In this document: positions 27,036-35,571 of the stretch, piece after piece
How the letters are laid out: each line of letters begins with the position of its first letter
Numbering within the stretch: position 1 is the first letter of the stretch
NCBI RefSeq assembly: GCF_001298445.1
Contig: NZ_CP012036.1
Coordinates: 4,762,158 to 4,826,157 of the forward strand
Origin: Nostoc piscinale CENA21
GTDB lineage: Bacteria > Cyanobacteriota > Cyanobacteriia > Cyanobacteriales > Nostocaceae
Direction of reading: 5' to 3'
DNA: 64,000 nucleotides
Made by a program: the position numbers and the translations under genes
Notes under the pieces: generated by a model
Seen by the model: only the letters and a program-made list of their open reading frames with translations
Database searches by the model: none
What the model was told of the DNA's origin: nothing

Positions 27036-27917
27036 CTAGCTGTTAGCCTTTTTCAGAGAACGACGACGAGTTTTGAGTACACCAATTGCACCGATACCAA
27101 CTAAGGCTAAGGTTGCAGAAGGTTCTGGAACACTCACACCTGTTAATGCAGAAGCATTTCTAGAACCAATATCTACGGCAAAAACGACATCATTATAATC
27201 TTTATCGCCGCCGCCCCATAAATCTTCATAACCCAGAACTAAGAAGTTTTTGTACACATAAGTCATTACGTGTTGCAAGCCATCTGGGTTAGTAGCTTCA
27301 TTTAAGCCAAACACACCTTTAACAGTTTGCCCTTGTTGGTTTTTGCCAGAGATACCGCCGTTGATGTCATTAGAATGCAATAGGAAATCGAGGGTAGTAC
27401 CAGCTTGGAATTTGCCTAAGCTAACCCAGTCACCAACATTTAAGGGGCTGTCTTGTTGGGTTTTATTAGCTAAAGCATCGTTAGGATTTGCACAAAACTC
27501 TTTAAAATTTTGAAAAGCACTATCTTTGGTACTACAAGATGTATCGCCAAAGATTTTTCCTGTGGTGACTGTATCACCATAAGTTGCTTGAAAATCTAAA
27601 CGGTTGCGATAACCACCAGCAGTTTCACCAATAAAGAAAACTTTAGTATCGTGAGCATATTTCAGTGTCAGTTGAGATAAATCAACTTTATGCGCTCCAA
27701 TTGTCTCCGGTGCTAAATAGCGAGATTCTTTGCCCACAAAATCCTTAAAGTCTTGTATATTATCTTTAAATTCAATTGGAGCTTCATTTCTGCTTTTGAT
27801 GTTAACAGTATTCGCTGGTGCTGGTGGTGGTGCTGCATTTGCTGGTGTAGCAGATACCCACAAACCAGTTACTAAAGTTGTTGCAGCGAATAATTTAGTG
27901 AACAATGAGCTTTTCAT
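27036..27917 (-). CDS. Secreted PEP-CTERM protein with DUF4114-like domain
   Basis: About 293 residues, exported and probably anchored then sorted by exosortase. The signal peptide is MKSSLFTKLFAATTLVTGLW with cleavage near ATPANA. The body has the calcium-site-like stretch LGYEDLWGGGDKDYNDVVFAVDI, typical of DUF4114 domains. The C-terminus is a textbook PEP-CTERM tail: SVPEPSATLAL, a hydrophobic helix (VGIGAIGVL) and KTRRRSLKK. ATG 27917 follows AAAAGGCAAGCT, a good ribosome-binding site; the frame extends seven codons upstream. Single gene; role in envelope or matrix unknown. Confidence 0.88.
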   Translation of the reverse strand: MKSSLFTKLFAATTLVTGLWVSATPANAAPPPAPANTVNIKSRNEAPIEFKDNIQDFKDFVGKESRYLAPETIGAHKVDLSQLTLKYAHDTKVFFIGETAGGYRNRLDFQATYGDTVTTGKIFGDTSCSTKDSAFQNFKEFCANPNDALANKTQQDSPLNVGDWVSLGKFQAGTTLDFLLHSNDINGGISGKNQQGQTVKGVFGLNEATNPDGLQHVMTYVYKNFLVLGYEDLWGGGDKDYNDVVFAVDIGSRNASALTGVSVPEPSATLALVGIGAIGVLKTRRRSLKKANS

Positions 27918-28263
27918 AGCTTGCCTTTTTGAAATCATGAATCCATTTGTAAGAGATTAGCTATGAATGCGTCTAGTTTATTTTATGAACTTGTTCACTT
28001 TTTTTATATTGAAAGCATTTAATAAAAACTAATTACAAAACTTATGTATATACACGGTAGAGCCAATTATCAATATTAATTATTTCAAGTGGTTTTTGAA
28101 GGAAGAATTACTGAATCAATACGAAAGTAAAATTACGCAAAGAGCAACCTTTACTCCTCTTCAGGTATTAAAAAATCAAGCTATTATCCACCTTTTACGT
28201 CATCAAGCAATTCACTACTCACATGGGAATGCTGTAGAGATTGCGGATGACTGCAAAAGGTTT
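27918..28263. other. Intergenic region without a supported gene
   Basis: Between the PEP-CTERM gene start and the end of yidD. A TTG-initiated frame (28096-28347, plus) runs antisense into yidD. I do not accept it, because it has no ribosome-binding site and no recognisable sequence. Holds the promoter of the PEP-CTERM gene. Confidence 0.4.
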
Positions 28264-28566
28264 TTAGTGATTTCGCAATTCTGGTTGAGTTTCATTTTCA
28301 GAATTCAATTGAGTGTGACCACAACAATCTTGCTGTTTTGTGTCTGATGACGCGATTTCTGGTACTGGGTCATAGCCACCGGGGTGAAATGGATGACAAC
28401 GCAAGATGCGGCGAATTGCCATCCAGCCACCGCGCACTACTCCAAACCTCTCAATTGCTTGAATAGCGTACATAGAACAAGTTGGCTGAAAGCGGCAAGT
28501 AGGGGGAAACAACGGCGAGATAAACATTCTGTAAACCCGAATCAACCAAATAAATAATAGTTTCAT
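28264..28566 (-). CDS. yidD: Membrane protein insertion efficiency factor YidD
   Basis: 100-residue protein: MKLLFIWLIRVYRMFISPLF, then CRFQPTCSMYAIQAIERFG and RRILRCHPFHPGGYDPVP, the invariant Cys/His-rich YidD pattern. YidD assists YidC-mediated insertion of membrane proteins at the inner membrane. I start at ATG 28566; the frame continues 33 codons upstream but the family begins here. Unlike many bacteria, it is not beside rnpA/yidC; the divergent neighbour is a phytol-kinase-like gene. The C-terminal tail (SSDTKQQDCCGHTQLNSENE) is long and polar. Confidence 0.93.
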   Translation of the reverse strand: MKLLFIWLIRVYRMFISPLFPPTCRFQPTCSMYAIQAIERFGVVRGGWMAIRRILRCHPFHPGGYDPVPEIASSDTKQQDCCGHTQLNSENETQPELRNH

Positions 28567-28628
28567 TCCTGTTGCCCAAATCTTATAAATTAGAAACAAG
28601 GGTAAAAACTGTCTAGCGTGTAAAATCC

Positions 28629-29337
28629 TTGTTAACTCTGATTCCTGGTTTAACGTCAATTCCACCTTTGTGGCTGCAAATTACCATAGTTGCAGTTTGG
28701 GTGTTGCTTATCCTCCTAGTTTCATGGTTGGTAAGTCGCTTTGCAACTGATGATTCAGAAATAATCAGAAAAATCGTGCATATTGGCACTGGCAATGTGA
28801 TTTTGCTGGCTTGGTGGCTAGATATCCCGGCCAGTGTAGGCATTACAGCTTCGATTCTAGCGAGTATTGTGACCTTGTTATCTTATAGATTGCCAATTCT
28901 GCCAGGGATTAATAGTGTGGGTCGTCAAAGTTTAGGAACGTTTTTTTTATGCTGTGAGTTTTGGCATTTTAGTTGCGTGGTTTTGGTATTTGCAACAACC
29001 CCAATACGCTGCAATTGGAATTATGGTGATGACTTGGGGAGATGGTCTAGCAGCATTGTTTGGTCAACGCTTTGGTATACATAAGTATAAAGTTTTTGGG
29101 GCTAGTAAAAGCTGGGAAGGCTCTTTAACAATGATCTTAGCCAGCTACATAGTGAGTAGTTTGATTTTGCTGGGTGTGCAAGGAAATACTTGGCAGATTT
29201 GGGTGGTATCATTAGCGGTGGCGATCGCAGCTACTGGTTTAGAAGCTATTTCCTTTTTGGGTGTTGATAATCTAACTGTTCCTTTAGGTAGTGCCGGTCT
29301 AGCCTTTGTATTAATACAACTATTATCAGGTAACTAA
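28629..29337 (+). CDS. Phytol/polyprenol kinase-like membrane protein, interrupted by one frameshift
   Basis: Integral membrane CTP-dependent kinase of the dolichol/phytol kinase family. In cyanobacteria it salvages phytol from chlorophyll for tocopherol synthesis. Reading through a T8 run (28941-28948) as T7 joins IVHIGTGNVILLAWWLD and YRLPILPGINSVGRQSLGTFF to YAVSFGILVAWFWY, MTWGDGLAALFGQRFGIHKY, KSWEGSLTMILASY and GSAGLAFVLIQLLSGN. The joined protein is about 235 residues with some seven membrane segments, the family's length. The start is uncertain (TTG 28629). The frame break is one base in a homopolymer, so I regard the gene as functional in the organism. Confidence 0.8.
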
Positions 29338-29707
29338 GTAGCAGTCATAAACTGCGTACACAGAAAAAATAGTCTTGACCTAGTTATAAATTTTCCCGTC
29401 TACCTACTTTCTATCCACAGGTACTTTGATTGCTTTTTGTTTATTATTATTGGCTGAATTTCAATAGGATATCTTATAGTATCTTGTCTTTTTAGGGAAG
29501 AAACTATAATTTTTCAGCAATATTTACTATTTTTACTCGTAGAATACTAGGATATCTGGAACACATAAAAGATTTTTTTATATCTGCTGCTAGTAGTAAA
29601 ACTAAAGTTGTGATTTCTATCTATAGATTTATGATTTCCTGACAAACAGTGCTTATAGTTGGGTACTTAGGTGGTCAAACCACCGAACTTAAGTGAGGCT
29701 AACAATC
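29338..29707. other. AT-rich leader region of the peptide-export island
   Basis: No gene seen. Just upstream of the first precursor peptide is a perfect hairpin, GGTGGT-CAA-ACCACC (29672-29686), flanked by ACTTA/TTAAGT, then AAGTGAGGCTAA before the ATG. Probably promoter and 5' untranslated region of the first peptide gene. Confidence 0.45.
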
Positions 29708-29839
29708 ATGTCACATTCAATATTTGTATCAAAGTTGTTGATTGAGTTATCAGATCAACAACAGAAATTAGTTGCTAGTGTTATAGAATTTAAGTTGGCT
29801 GGGAGTCGTTTTGCCAACAGCAACATTGGCTGGAAGTAG
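29708..29839 (+). CDS. CTB-type bacteriocin-like precursor peptide (short, altered cleavage site)
   Basis: 43-residue peptide. MSHSIFVSKLLIELSDQQQK aligns with the leader of the precursor at 35151 (MSNKFITSNLVVDLSTGEQQ) and with cyanobacterial CTB-type double-glycine leaders (xSxLxxELSxEQQxxxxGG). The usual Gly-Gly is replaced by Ala-Ser (KLVAS), and the following IEFKLAGSRFANSNIGWK ends abruptly. Family cores normally continue longer, so this may be truncated or non-processed. The ATG is preceded by AAGTGAGGCTAACAATC, the same context as at 30133 and close to that at 35151. It lies 780 bases upstream of the exporter genes, same strand. Identification is by motif memory; moderate confidence. 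Confidence 0.6.
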   Translation: MSHSIFVSKLLIELSDQQQKLVASVIEFKLAGSRFANSNIGWK

Positions 29840-30132
29840 GATGTAGAAATGATAAAATCATCGACTTCTATTGATTTGCAATTTTTTGAATAATTCACAC
29901 AGTATTGCAGAATCTAACTTGCTTAAACGTTGAGTATGGCACAGCCGTTTGAAGCGACGCTGTAGTTATGGGCAATTTAATAGCTGTGTGCTTGGTTGTT
30001 TCTTTGGAAGTCAACATTAATCATGGTAGAAGCATTTATGTAATTTTTTCGGCTGGTCAAAGAAAAGATTGCACATATACATGAATTGTGGAAATTCTTG
30101 GCTGCTGGATTGTGGAAGTGAGGCTAAAAAGT

Positions 30133-30222
30133 ATGTCACATCAAGTCATTATATTATGTAGAGCTTGCTATTGCTCCCTATTCTTGGCTAACAGCAAGAA
30201 CAATCAACTATCTTACCTTTAA
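30133..30222 (+). CDS. Possible degenerate precursor peptide
   Basis: 29-residue frame MSHQVIILCRACYCSLFLAN... It shares the upstream context GAAGTGAGGCTAAAAAGTATG and the MSH start with the 29708 peptide, and a similar AACAGCAA segment near its end. It lacks the ELSxEQQ leader and the Gly-Gly. Best read as a decayed or internally deleted copy of a precursor gene; it may not be translated into anything functional. Confidence 0.3.
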   Translation: MSHQVIILCRACYCSLFLANSKNNQLSYL

Positions 30223-30617
30223 ATGCAGTTTATTCAATTATTTCGACCAAGTTAAGAAGAGGGGAGAGGAGATAGTTATTACTCGCTCAACGTAAGTGAG
30301 GTCTTTGAGGGAGTCTGAGCATTCTCCTCTGTTTTCTCTCTGCGTTGCCAACGTTAGAGATATGAGAAAAGTTAAGCTTGTGCTTGCTTGTCACACACTT
30401 TTCTCGTCCCCCATAACTAATTATAAAAGATTATTGGGGATGATGTTCTCTGCCTTTGAGAAAGGTAATTTATGAAATAATAGCTCAAAGCGATCGCCCC
30501 AGAGGCAAAACCTAAAATTTGCTTGGAATTTCGCTATATTTGTTAGGCAAAATCCCAGTTATTTTGTCTAAATTTTGATAATTCTACATATAAATTTCTC
30601 AAATAAGGTGCAGTACA
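30223..30617. other. Upstream region of the HlyD-like gene
   Basis: No gene. Contains a long-range inverted repeat, GAGAAAAGT (30363-30371) with ACTTTTCTC (30398-30406), and a HIP1-like GCGATCGC near 30490. Probably the promoter region of the export operon. Confidence 0.4.
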
Positions 30618-32438
30618 GTGAATTTCTTACGCGCTCAGGAAAACTATGCTGATAGTAGTTTTAATGACCTGAATCCAGAACAACTCCCTGTATTTGATGT
30701 CAATGAGTTTCTTCCCAGCATTGGCAAATGGATTGGTGTTGCTGGGAGTGTAATGATTAGTATTTTTCTGATGGCAGTAACTTTATCTTCGATTCTTAAG
30801 TACAATGTCACAGTTAAAGTTCCGGCAACAATTCGACCTTTAGGGGAACTCAAAGTTGTGGAGTCGGCGATTACTGGAACTGTGCAGAAAATTGAAGCGA
30901 AAGATAATCAAATCATCAAACAAGGCCAAGCGATCGCTTACCTGGATGATGGACGGCTTCAGAATCAAAAAAGTCAGTTACAAAATACAATTCAAAAAAG
31001 TAAATTGCAACTGGGTCAAATTGATGCACAACTGAGTGAAATTAATATGCAGCTGGCGGCGCAAACTGAATTAATGAACCAGACAATTTTAGCGGCGCAA
31101 GCAGATTTAAGTGGGACTGAACGCAACTATCAAGACCAGCGAATTAAAGCTTTCGCGGAAATGACGCAAGCAGAATCAACGTTAATGATCGCAAAGTTAC
31201 AAAAAGACAGATTACGGCGCGAAAAACTGCTAACTACGACTTTGCAGGAAACCGAAGCCGCCTTGACATTAGCAAGAGTACAACGCGATCGCTTGCAGCG
31301 CGAAAAATTATTCCAATCAACTGTGCAGGAAGCAGCAACCGCCTTGCAAATTGCCCAAAAACAAAAAGATAGATTGCAGCGTGATCGACTTTTAACAGTT
31401 ACTGTCCAAGAAGCCGAAGCCGCCTTGCAAATGGCGAAGTTACAACGCGATCGCCTACAGCCAATAGTCGCATTAGGAGCCGTTTCACTCAATTTATTTG
31501 AGGAAAAAGTTCAAGCAGTTAAATCTGCGGAAGCTAGGTTAGCAGAAGCTAAAGCCAACACGAAAAATCTTTTGGAAGAAAAAGAACAAGCAGTGATTTC
31601 GGCAAAAGCGAAACTCGCACAAGCTCAAGAAAACGCGAAAAATAGCCTAGAAGAAAAACAATTGGCAGTCAAAGCAGCCGAAACGAAGTTAGAACAAGCG
31701 AAAGCCAATGCTAAAAATAGTTTAGAAGAAAAAGCCCAAGCCCTCACAATTGCCCAAACAAACTTAATCAAGGCGCAAACTGCTATCAATCCCAGTAATT
31801 CACCTGTAGCTGTCGCACTTGCACGCATTCAACAAGAACAGGCGAAGAAACAAGCAGATTTAGCGGCGTTGAAAAAAGAAAGAGAAACTTTACTTCAGCA
31901 GCGCCTAGAATTTCAAAAGCAACTAGACACCACGCAAAAAGAACTGCAACAAACCGAAAATGATTTAAGTAAAACGGTGATTCGCGCACCGAGTGATGGA
32001 ATTTTGTTGCAATTTAATTTACGCAACCCTGGACAAGTTGTCCAACCCAGCGAAGCGATCGCCCAGATTGCACCTTTAGATGCAACATTACAAATCAAAG
32101 CCAGAGTACCCGCACAAGATATCGATAAGGTAAAAGCAAATCAACAAGTGCAGATGCAGGTTTCTGCTTGTCCTTATCCAGATTACGGCACACTCAAGGG
32201 TACTGTAACCACAGTTGCACCCGACGCTTTAACTGTTGAGAAAAACGCTGCATTACCAACTGTGCAACCACCGCCTGCTTATGAAGTGACGATTGTACCG
32301 CAAACTTTATCTGTTGGTAGGGGCGATCGCCAATGTCATCTTAAACCAGGAATGGAAGGACGCGCCGATATTATTTCTCGCCAAGAAACAGTTATGCAGT
32401 TTATTCTGCGAAAAGCCAGATTAATTGCAGATATTTAA
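30618..32438 (+). CDS. HlyD-family periplasmic adaptor of a peptide exporter
   Basis: 606-residue membrane-fusion protein linking an inner-membrane ABC exporter to the outer membrane. There is one N-terminal membrane segment (IGVAGSVMISIFLMAVTLSS). The lipoyl half-motif VKVPATIRPLGELKVVESAITGTVQKI and its partner TVIRAPSDGILLQFN flank a very long alpha-helical hairpin (about residues 120-450) with repeated blocks such as AEAALQMAKLQRDRLQ and KNSLEEK. A beta-barrel C-terminus ends in HLKPGMEGRADIISR. GTG 30618 follows AAGGTGCAGTACA. It pairs with the C39 ABC exporter 218 bases downstream. Substrate is inferred to be the nearby double-glycine peptides. Confidence 0.92.
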   Translation: MNFLRAQENYADSSFNDLNPEQLPVFDVNEFLPSIGKWIGVAGSVMISIFLMAVTLSSILKYNVTVKVPATIRPLGELKVVESAITGTVQKIEAKDNQIIKQGQAIAYLDDGRLQNQKSQLQNTIQKSKLQLGQIDAQLSEINMQLAAQTELMNQTILAAQADLSGTERNYQDQRIKAFAEMTQAESTLMIAKLQKDRLRREKLLTTTLQETEAALTLARVQRDRLQREKLFQSTVQEAATALQIAQKQKDRLQRDRLLTVTVQEAEAALQMAKLQRDRLQPIVALGAVSLNLFEEKVQAVKSAEARLAEAKANTKNLLEEKEQAVISAKAKLAQAQENAKNSLEEKQLAVKAAETKLEQAKANAKNSLEEKAQALTIAQTNLIKAQTAINPSNSPVAVALARIQQEQAKKQADLAALKKERETLLQQRLEFQKQLDTTQKELQQTENDLSKTVIRAPSDGILLQFNLRNPGQVVQPSEAIAQIAPLDATLQIKARVPAQDIDKVKANQQVQMQVSACPYPDYGTLKGTVTTVAPDALTVEKNAALPTVQPPPAYEVTIVPQTLSVGRGDRQCHLKPGMEGRADIISRQETVMQFILRKARLIADI

Positions 32439-32589
32439 AAGAATTCAGGAGTCTGAATTCAGAATTCAGAATCAAAAAATACATTTTTCTGCATTAAGAA
32501 TTACCAATTACAAATTACGAATTAAATAGATAGGCACAAATAAATCCAACTATGTCAAGAAAAGTTAATGAGCTTACAAACCTCTTCCC

Positions 32590-32617
32590 TCCTGCCTCCT
32601 GCCTTCTGCCTCCTGCC
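32590..32617. repeat. Heptamer tandem repeat TCCTGCC
   Basis: TCCTGCC, TCCTGCC, TTCTGCC, TCCTGCC between the HlyD and ABC genes. The same gap has AATTCAG-type repeats (32443-32470). AATTAC-type repeats (32495-32528) recur inverted at 34833-34860, just past the ABC gene. Confidence 0.65.
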
Positions 32618-32655
32618 TTACCTTAACGATAAATTGTCTCATCCACCTACTTATC

Positions 32656-34830
32656 ATGTTTGGTTTATTTAAATTTAAACACCAAAAAAAATACCAGTGT
32701 GTTTTACAATCTAGTGAAGAAGATTGTGGAGCAGCTTGTCTAGTTTCAATTTGCAAACATTACGGACGCTTCTTGAGTATGAGCAAAAGCCGAGAAGCCG
32801 TAGGAACTGGACAGTTAGGCACAACTTTACTCGGATTAAAACGCGGTTCTGAGACGTTGGGATTTAATACTAGAGCCGTCAAAGCCGCACCAGCAATCAT
32901 GGATAGAATTACAGAAATCCATTTACCCGCCATTATCCATTGGCATGGTTATCACTGGGTTGTGCTGTACGGTAAGCGAGGGAAAAAGTATATTGTTGGT
33001 GATCCGGCTACAGGCTTACGTTATATTAGCCGCGAAGAGTTAGCTATTGCATGGAATGGAGTCATGCTCTTACTAGAGCCAGATTTGACTCGGTTTTTTG
33101 TGCAGTTTCAAGAAGAACCAAAGCAGGGTCTAGGAAGCTTTTTTCAGCGTGTATTGCCTTATCGAAATTTATTAAGTCAGGTATTACTCATCAATATTGT
33201 TTTAGGTGTATTGGCGCTTGGTAGTCCAGTTTTGCTGCAACTGTTAACAGATGATGTTTTGGTACGAGGAGATACTCAATTACTAGTTGTTGTTGTCTCA
33301 GCCGTTGTGATTACTAGCTTATTTAGTAGTAGTTTGCAAGCTGTACAGTCAATGATGATTGCCCATTTTGGTCAACGATTGCAATTAGGGCTGGTAATGG
33401 AGTTTGCCCGCAAAATTCTTCAGTTACCGTTGAGTTATTATGAATCGCGCCGCAGTGGGGAAATTTCTAGTAGATTGCGCGATATTGATGAAATCAATCA
33501 GTTAGTATCGCAAATAGTAATTTTATTACCCAGTCAGTTTTTCATTGCGGTAATTTCTTTCAGCATTATGCTGTTTTATAGTTGGACTCTCACACTGGCA
33601 GTTGTCTTAGTTGCCTTATTAATGACTGCATCTACTTTACCTTTTTTGCCAATCCTCCAACAAAAAACCCGCAGTTTGTTGGTTTTGGGTGCAGAAAATC
33701 AAGGGGTGTTGGTAGAAACATTTAAAGGCGCACAGGTAATTAAAACGACGAATGCGGCTCCTCAGTTTTGGGATGAATTTCAAAGCCGTTTTGGTCGGTT
33801 GGCACATTTAACTTTTAGCACTATTCAAATTGGGATTATTAACGGGACTGTTGCGAGACTAATTTCTACTATTGGTGGTGTAGTTTTATTAGGATTGGGT
33901 AGTATTTTAGTTATTCAAGGACAGTTAAGTATTGGTCAAATACTGGCTTTTAATGTTTTACAAGTCAATGTTTTGAATTTAATTAACTCTTTAGTTGGGT
34001 TTGGTGATGAGTATTTTCGATCGCAAACTGCCGTCTCGCGGCTTTTAGAAGTAATTGAAGCGACACCAGAAGTAATTGGCGGGAGTCAAAAACCAACGGT
34101 GCAAATCCCGGCTGATGCGGATATTCGCTTTTCTCAAGTCACTTTTCATCATGCGGGGAGGGTTGATTTATTAGAAGAATTTTCTTTGAAGCTTCCTGGT
34201 GGTAATGTGATTGCTTTGATTGGCAAATCTGGTTGTGGAAAAAGTTCTTTAGCAAAACTCATTGCTGGGTTGTATGAGTTAAATTCGGGAAATATCCGCA
34301 TTGGTTTTTATAACATTCAAGATATCGCGCTGGATTGCTTACGCCAACAAGTGGTTTATGTACCGCAAGAACCACATTTTTGGAGTCGTTCAATTGTGGA
34401 TAATTTTCGCTTAGGGACTCCCCATATTACTTTTGAGGAAATTGTCAAAGCTTGCCAGATTGCGGATGCAGATAGTTTTATTAGTCAATTACCGAATAAT
34501 TATCAAACTGTTTTAGGAGAATTTGGTGCTAATCTTTCCGGGGGACAACGACAAAGATTAGCGATCGCTAGAGGGATTCTCACCAATCCACCTATATTAA
34601 TCTTAGACGAAGCTACAGCCGGACTTGACCCTGTAAGTGAAGCACAAGTGTTAGATCAGTTGTTAGCATCCCGCAAAGGTAAAACCACAATCTTGATTAC
34701 TCATCGTCCTAGTGTTGTACATCGTGCTGACTGGATTGTGATGTTAGATAAAGGTCAAGTGCAGTTACAAGGCACACTTGAAACATTTCTTTCTCAAAAA
34801 GGAGAACATTTAAAGTTTTTATCTTTTTAA
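32656..34830 (+). CDS. Peptidase-containing ABC exporter (C39 domain, bacteriocin type)
   Basis: 724 residues. The N-terminal C39 cysteine protease has all catalytic residues: Cys in SSEEDCGAACLVSICKHYG, His in IIHWHGYHWVVLYG and Asp in IVGDPATGLRY. Such domains cut leaders after Gly-Gly while the transporter exports the core. The membrane domain spans about residues 150-430. The ATPase has Walker A IGKSGCGKSSLA, signature NLSGGQRQRLAIARGIL, Walker B PILILDEATAGLD and the H-loop ITHRPS. Inner membrane; works with the upstream HlyD protein. Its likely substrate is the precursor encoded 320 bases downstream. Confidence 0.95.
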   Translation: MFGLFKFKHQKKYQCVLQSSEEDCGAACLVSICKHYGRFLSMSKSREAVGTGQLGTTLLGLKRGSETLGFNTRAVKAAPAIMDRITEIHLPAIIHWHGYHWVVLYGKRGKKYIVGDPATGLRYISREELAIAWNGVMLLLEPDLTRFFVQFQEEPKQGLGSFFQRVLPYRNLLSQVLLINIVLGVLALGSPVLLQLLTDDVLVRGDTQLLVVVVSAVVITSLFSSSLQAVQSMMIAHFGQRLQLGLVMEFARKILQLPLSYYESRRSGEISSRLRDIDEINQLVSQIVILLPSQFFIAVISFSIMLFYSWTLTLAVVLVALLMTASTLPFLPILQQKTRSLLVLGAENQGVLVETFKGAQVIKTTNAAPQFWDEFQSRFGRLAHLTFSTIQIGIINGTVARLISTIGGVVLLGLGSILVIQGQLSIGQILAFNVLQVNVLNLINSLVGFGDEYFRSQTAVSRLLEVIEATPEVIGGSQKPTVQIPADADIRFSQVTFHHAGRVDLLEEFSLKLPGGNVIALIGKSGCGKSSLAKLIAGLYELNSGNIRIGFYNIQDIALDCLRQQVVYVPQEPHFWSRSIVDNFRLGTPHITFEEIVKACQIADADSFISQLPNNYQTVLGEFGANLSGGQRQRLAIARGILTNPPILILDEATAGLDPVSEAQVLDQLLASRKGKTTILITHRPSVVHRADWIVMLDKGQVQLQGTLETFLSQKGEHLKFLSF

Positions 34831-35150
34831 GGTAATTGACTAATTTGTAATTTGTAATTCACTTATCTTACACTTAACTCCGACAAATAAAAATCGCGTT
34901 AATTATTGATTTTGTCATCAAACCGCCCTTAAAAATTCTCAACAAACTCATATTCCCAAATTATTAAATAATTCGGGGATATTGTTATTCATAGTATTGG
35001 TATTGATTGGTTTTCCAAATATTTTTAATCCTAAAGAATGAGTTTGCAGACAAAAAACTACGACTAAAGAATAATTTATCAAAAAACTAAACAACTAATA
35101 TTAAAGACATAGGTTTTATATACCTATAAACTTAAGCGAGGTAAAAAAAT
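34831..35150. other. Non-coding gap before the precursor peptide gene
   Basis: AT-rich, no open frame of note. It begins with AATTTGTAATTTGTAATTC repeats that mirror those before the ABC gene. AAGCGAGGTAAAAAAAT immediately before the peptide ATG resembles the start contexts at 29708 and 30133. Confidence 0.45.
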
Positions 35151-35381
35151 ATGTCAAATAAATTCATCACATCTAATTTAGTTGTTGACTTATCAACAGG
35201 AGAACAGCAGCTTTTATCTGGTGGACAAAGTACTGGAACAACGTCAGATGGTCAACCAACATACGGTGGACAACCTTCATACGGCGGTCAATCAACAGAT
35301 CAATCAGGCGGGTATAACTATCCTACCTACATCTGTCGTCCAGTTTACGGCAATGAAAGCGGCGGGAACAATAATCAATGA
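35151..35381 (+). CDS. Double-glycine leader precursor peptide with Gly/Gln/Tyr-rich core
   Basis: 76 residues. The leader MSNKFITSNLVVDLSTGEQQ ends in LLSGG, a canonical C39 cleavage site at residues 24-25. The predicted 51-residue core starts QSTGTTSDGQP and has near-repeats TYGGQPSYGGQS, then SGGYNYPTYICRPVYG with a single Cys, ending NESGGNNNQ. No modification enzyme (LanM, YcaO, radical-SAM) is nearby, so it may be exported unmodified. It lies just downstream of the HlyD/C39-ABC pair, same strand. The leader relates it to cyanobacterial CTB-type peptides; the core does not resemble one I know. Role (toxin, signal, matrix peptide) unknown. Confidence 0.8.
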   Translation: MSNKFITSNLVVDLSTGEQQLLSGGQSTGTTSDGQPTYGGQPSYGGQSTDQSGGYNYPTYICRPVYGNESGGNNNQ

Positions 35382-35571
35382 ATACTGAAAGTTAAGCTTA
35401 ACTTCGGGTAATTACCCAAAACTCAAAAATTGTTATCTTAGCTCAGTGCGATCGCTACACTGAGCTTTTTAAATTGTTAACAAAAAACTATTACGTAATC
35501 TTACCACTTTTAAAAGGGTGCAAACTATACTGGTGAGGCTGAGAAACATAGCTCTAATGCTTGAGCAATAT

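Noticed and set aside
28096..28347. 83-codon plus-strand frame next to yidD
   Set aside because: TTG start, no ribosome-binding site, and it runs antisense into the end of yidD with no recognisable sequence.
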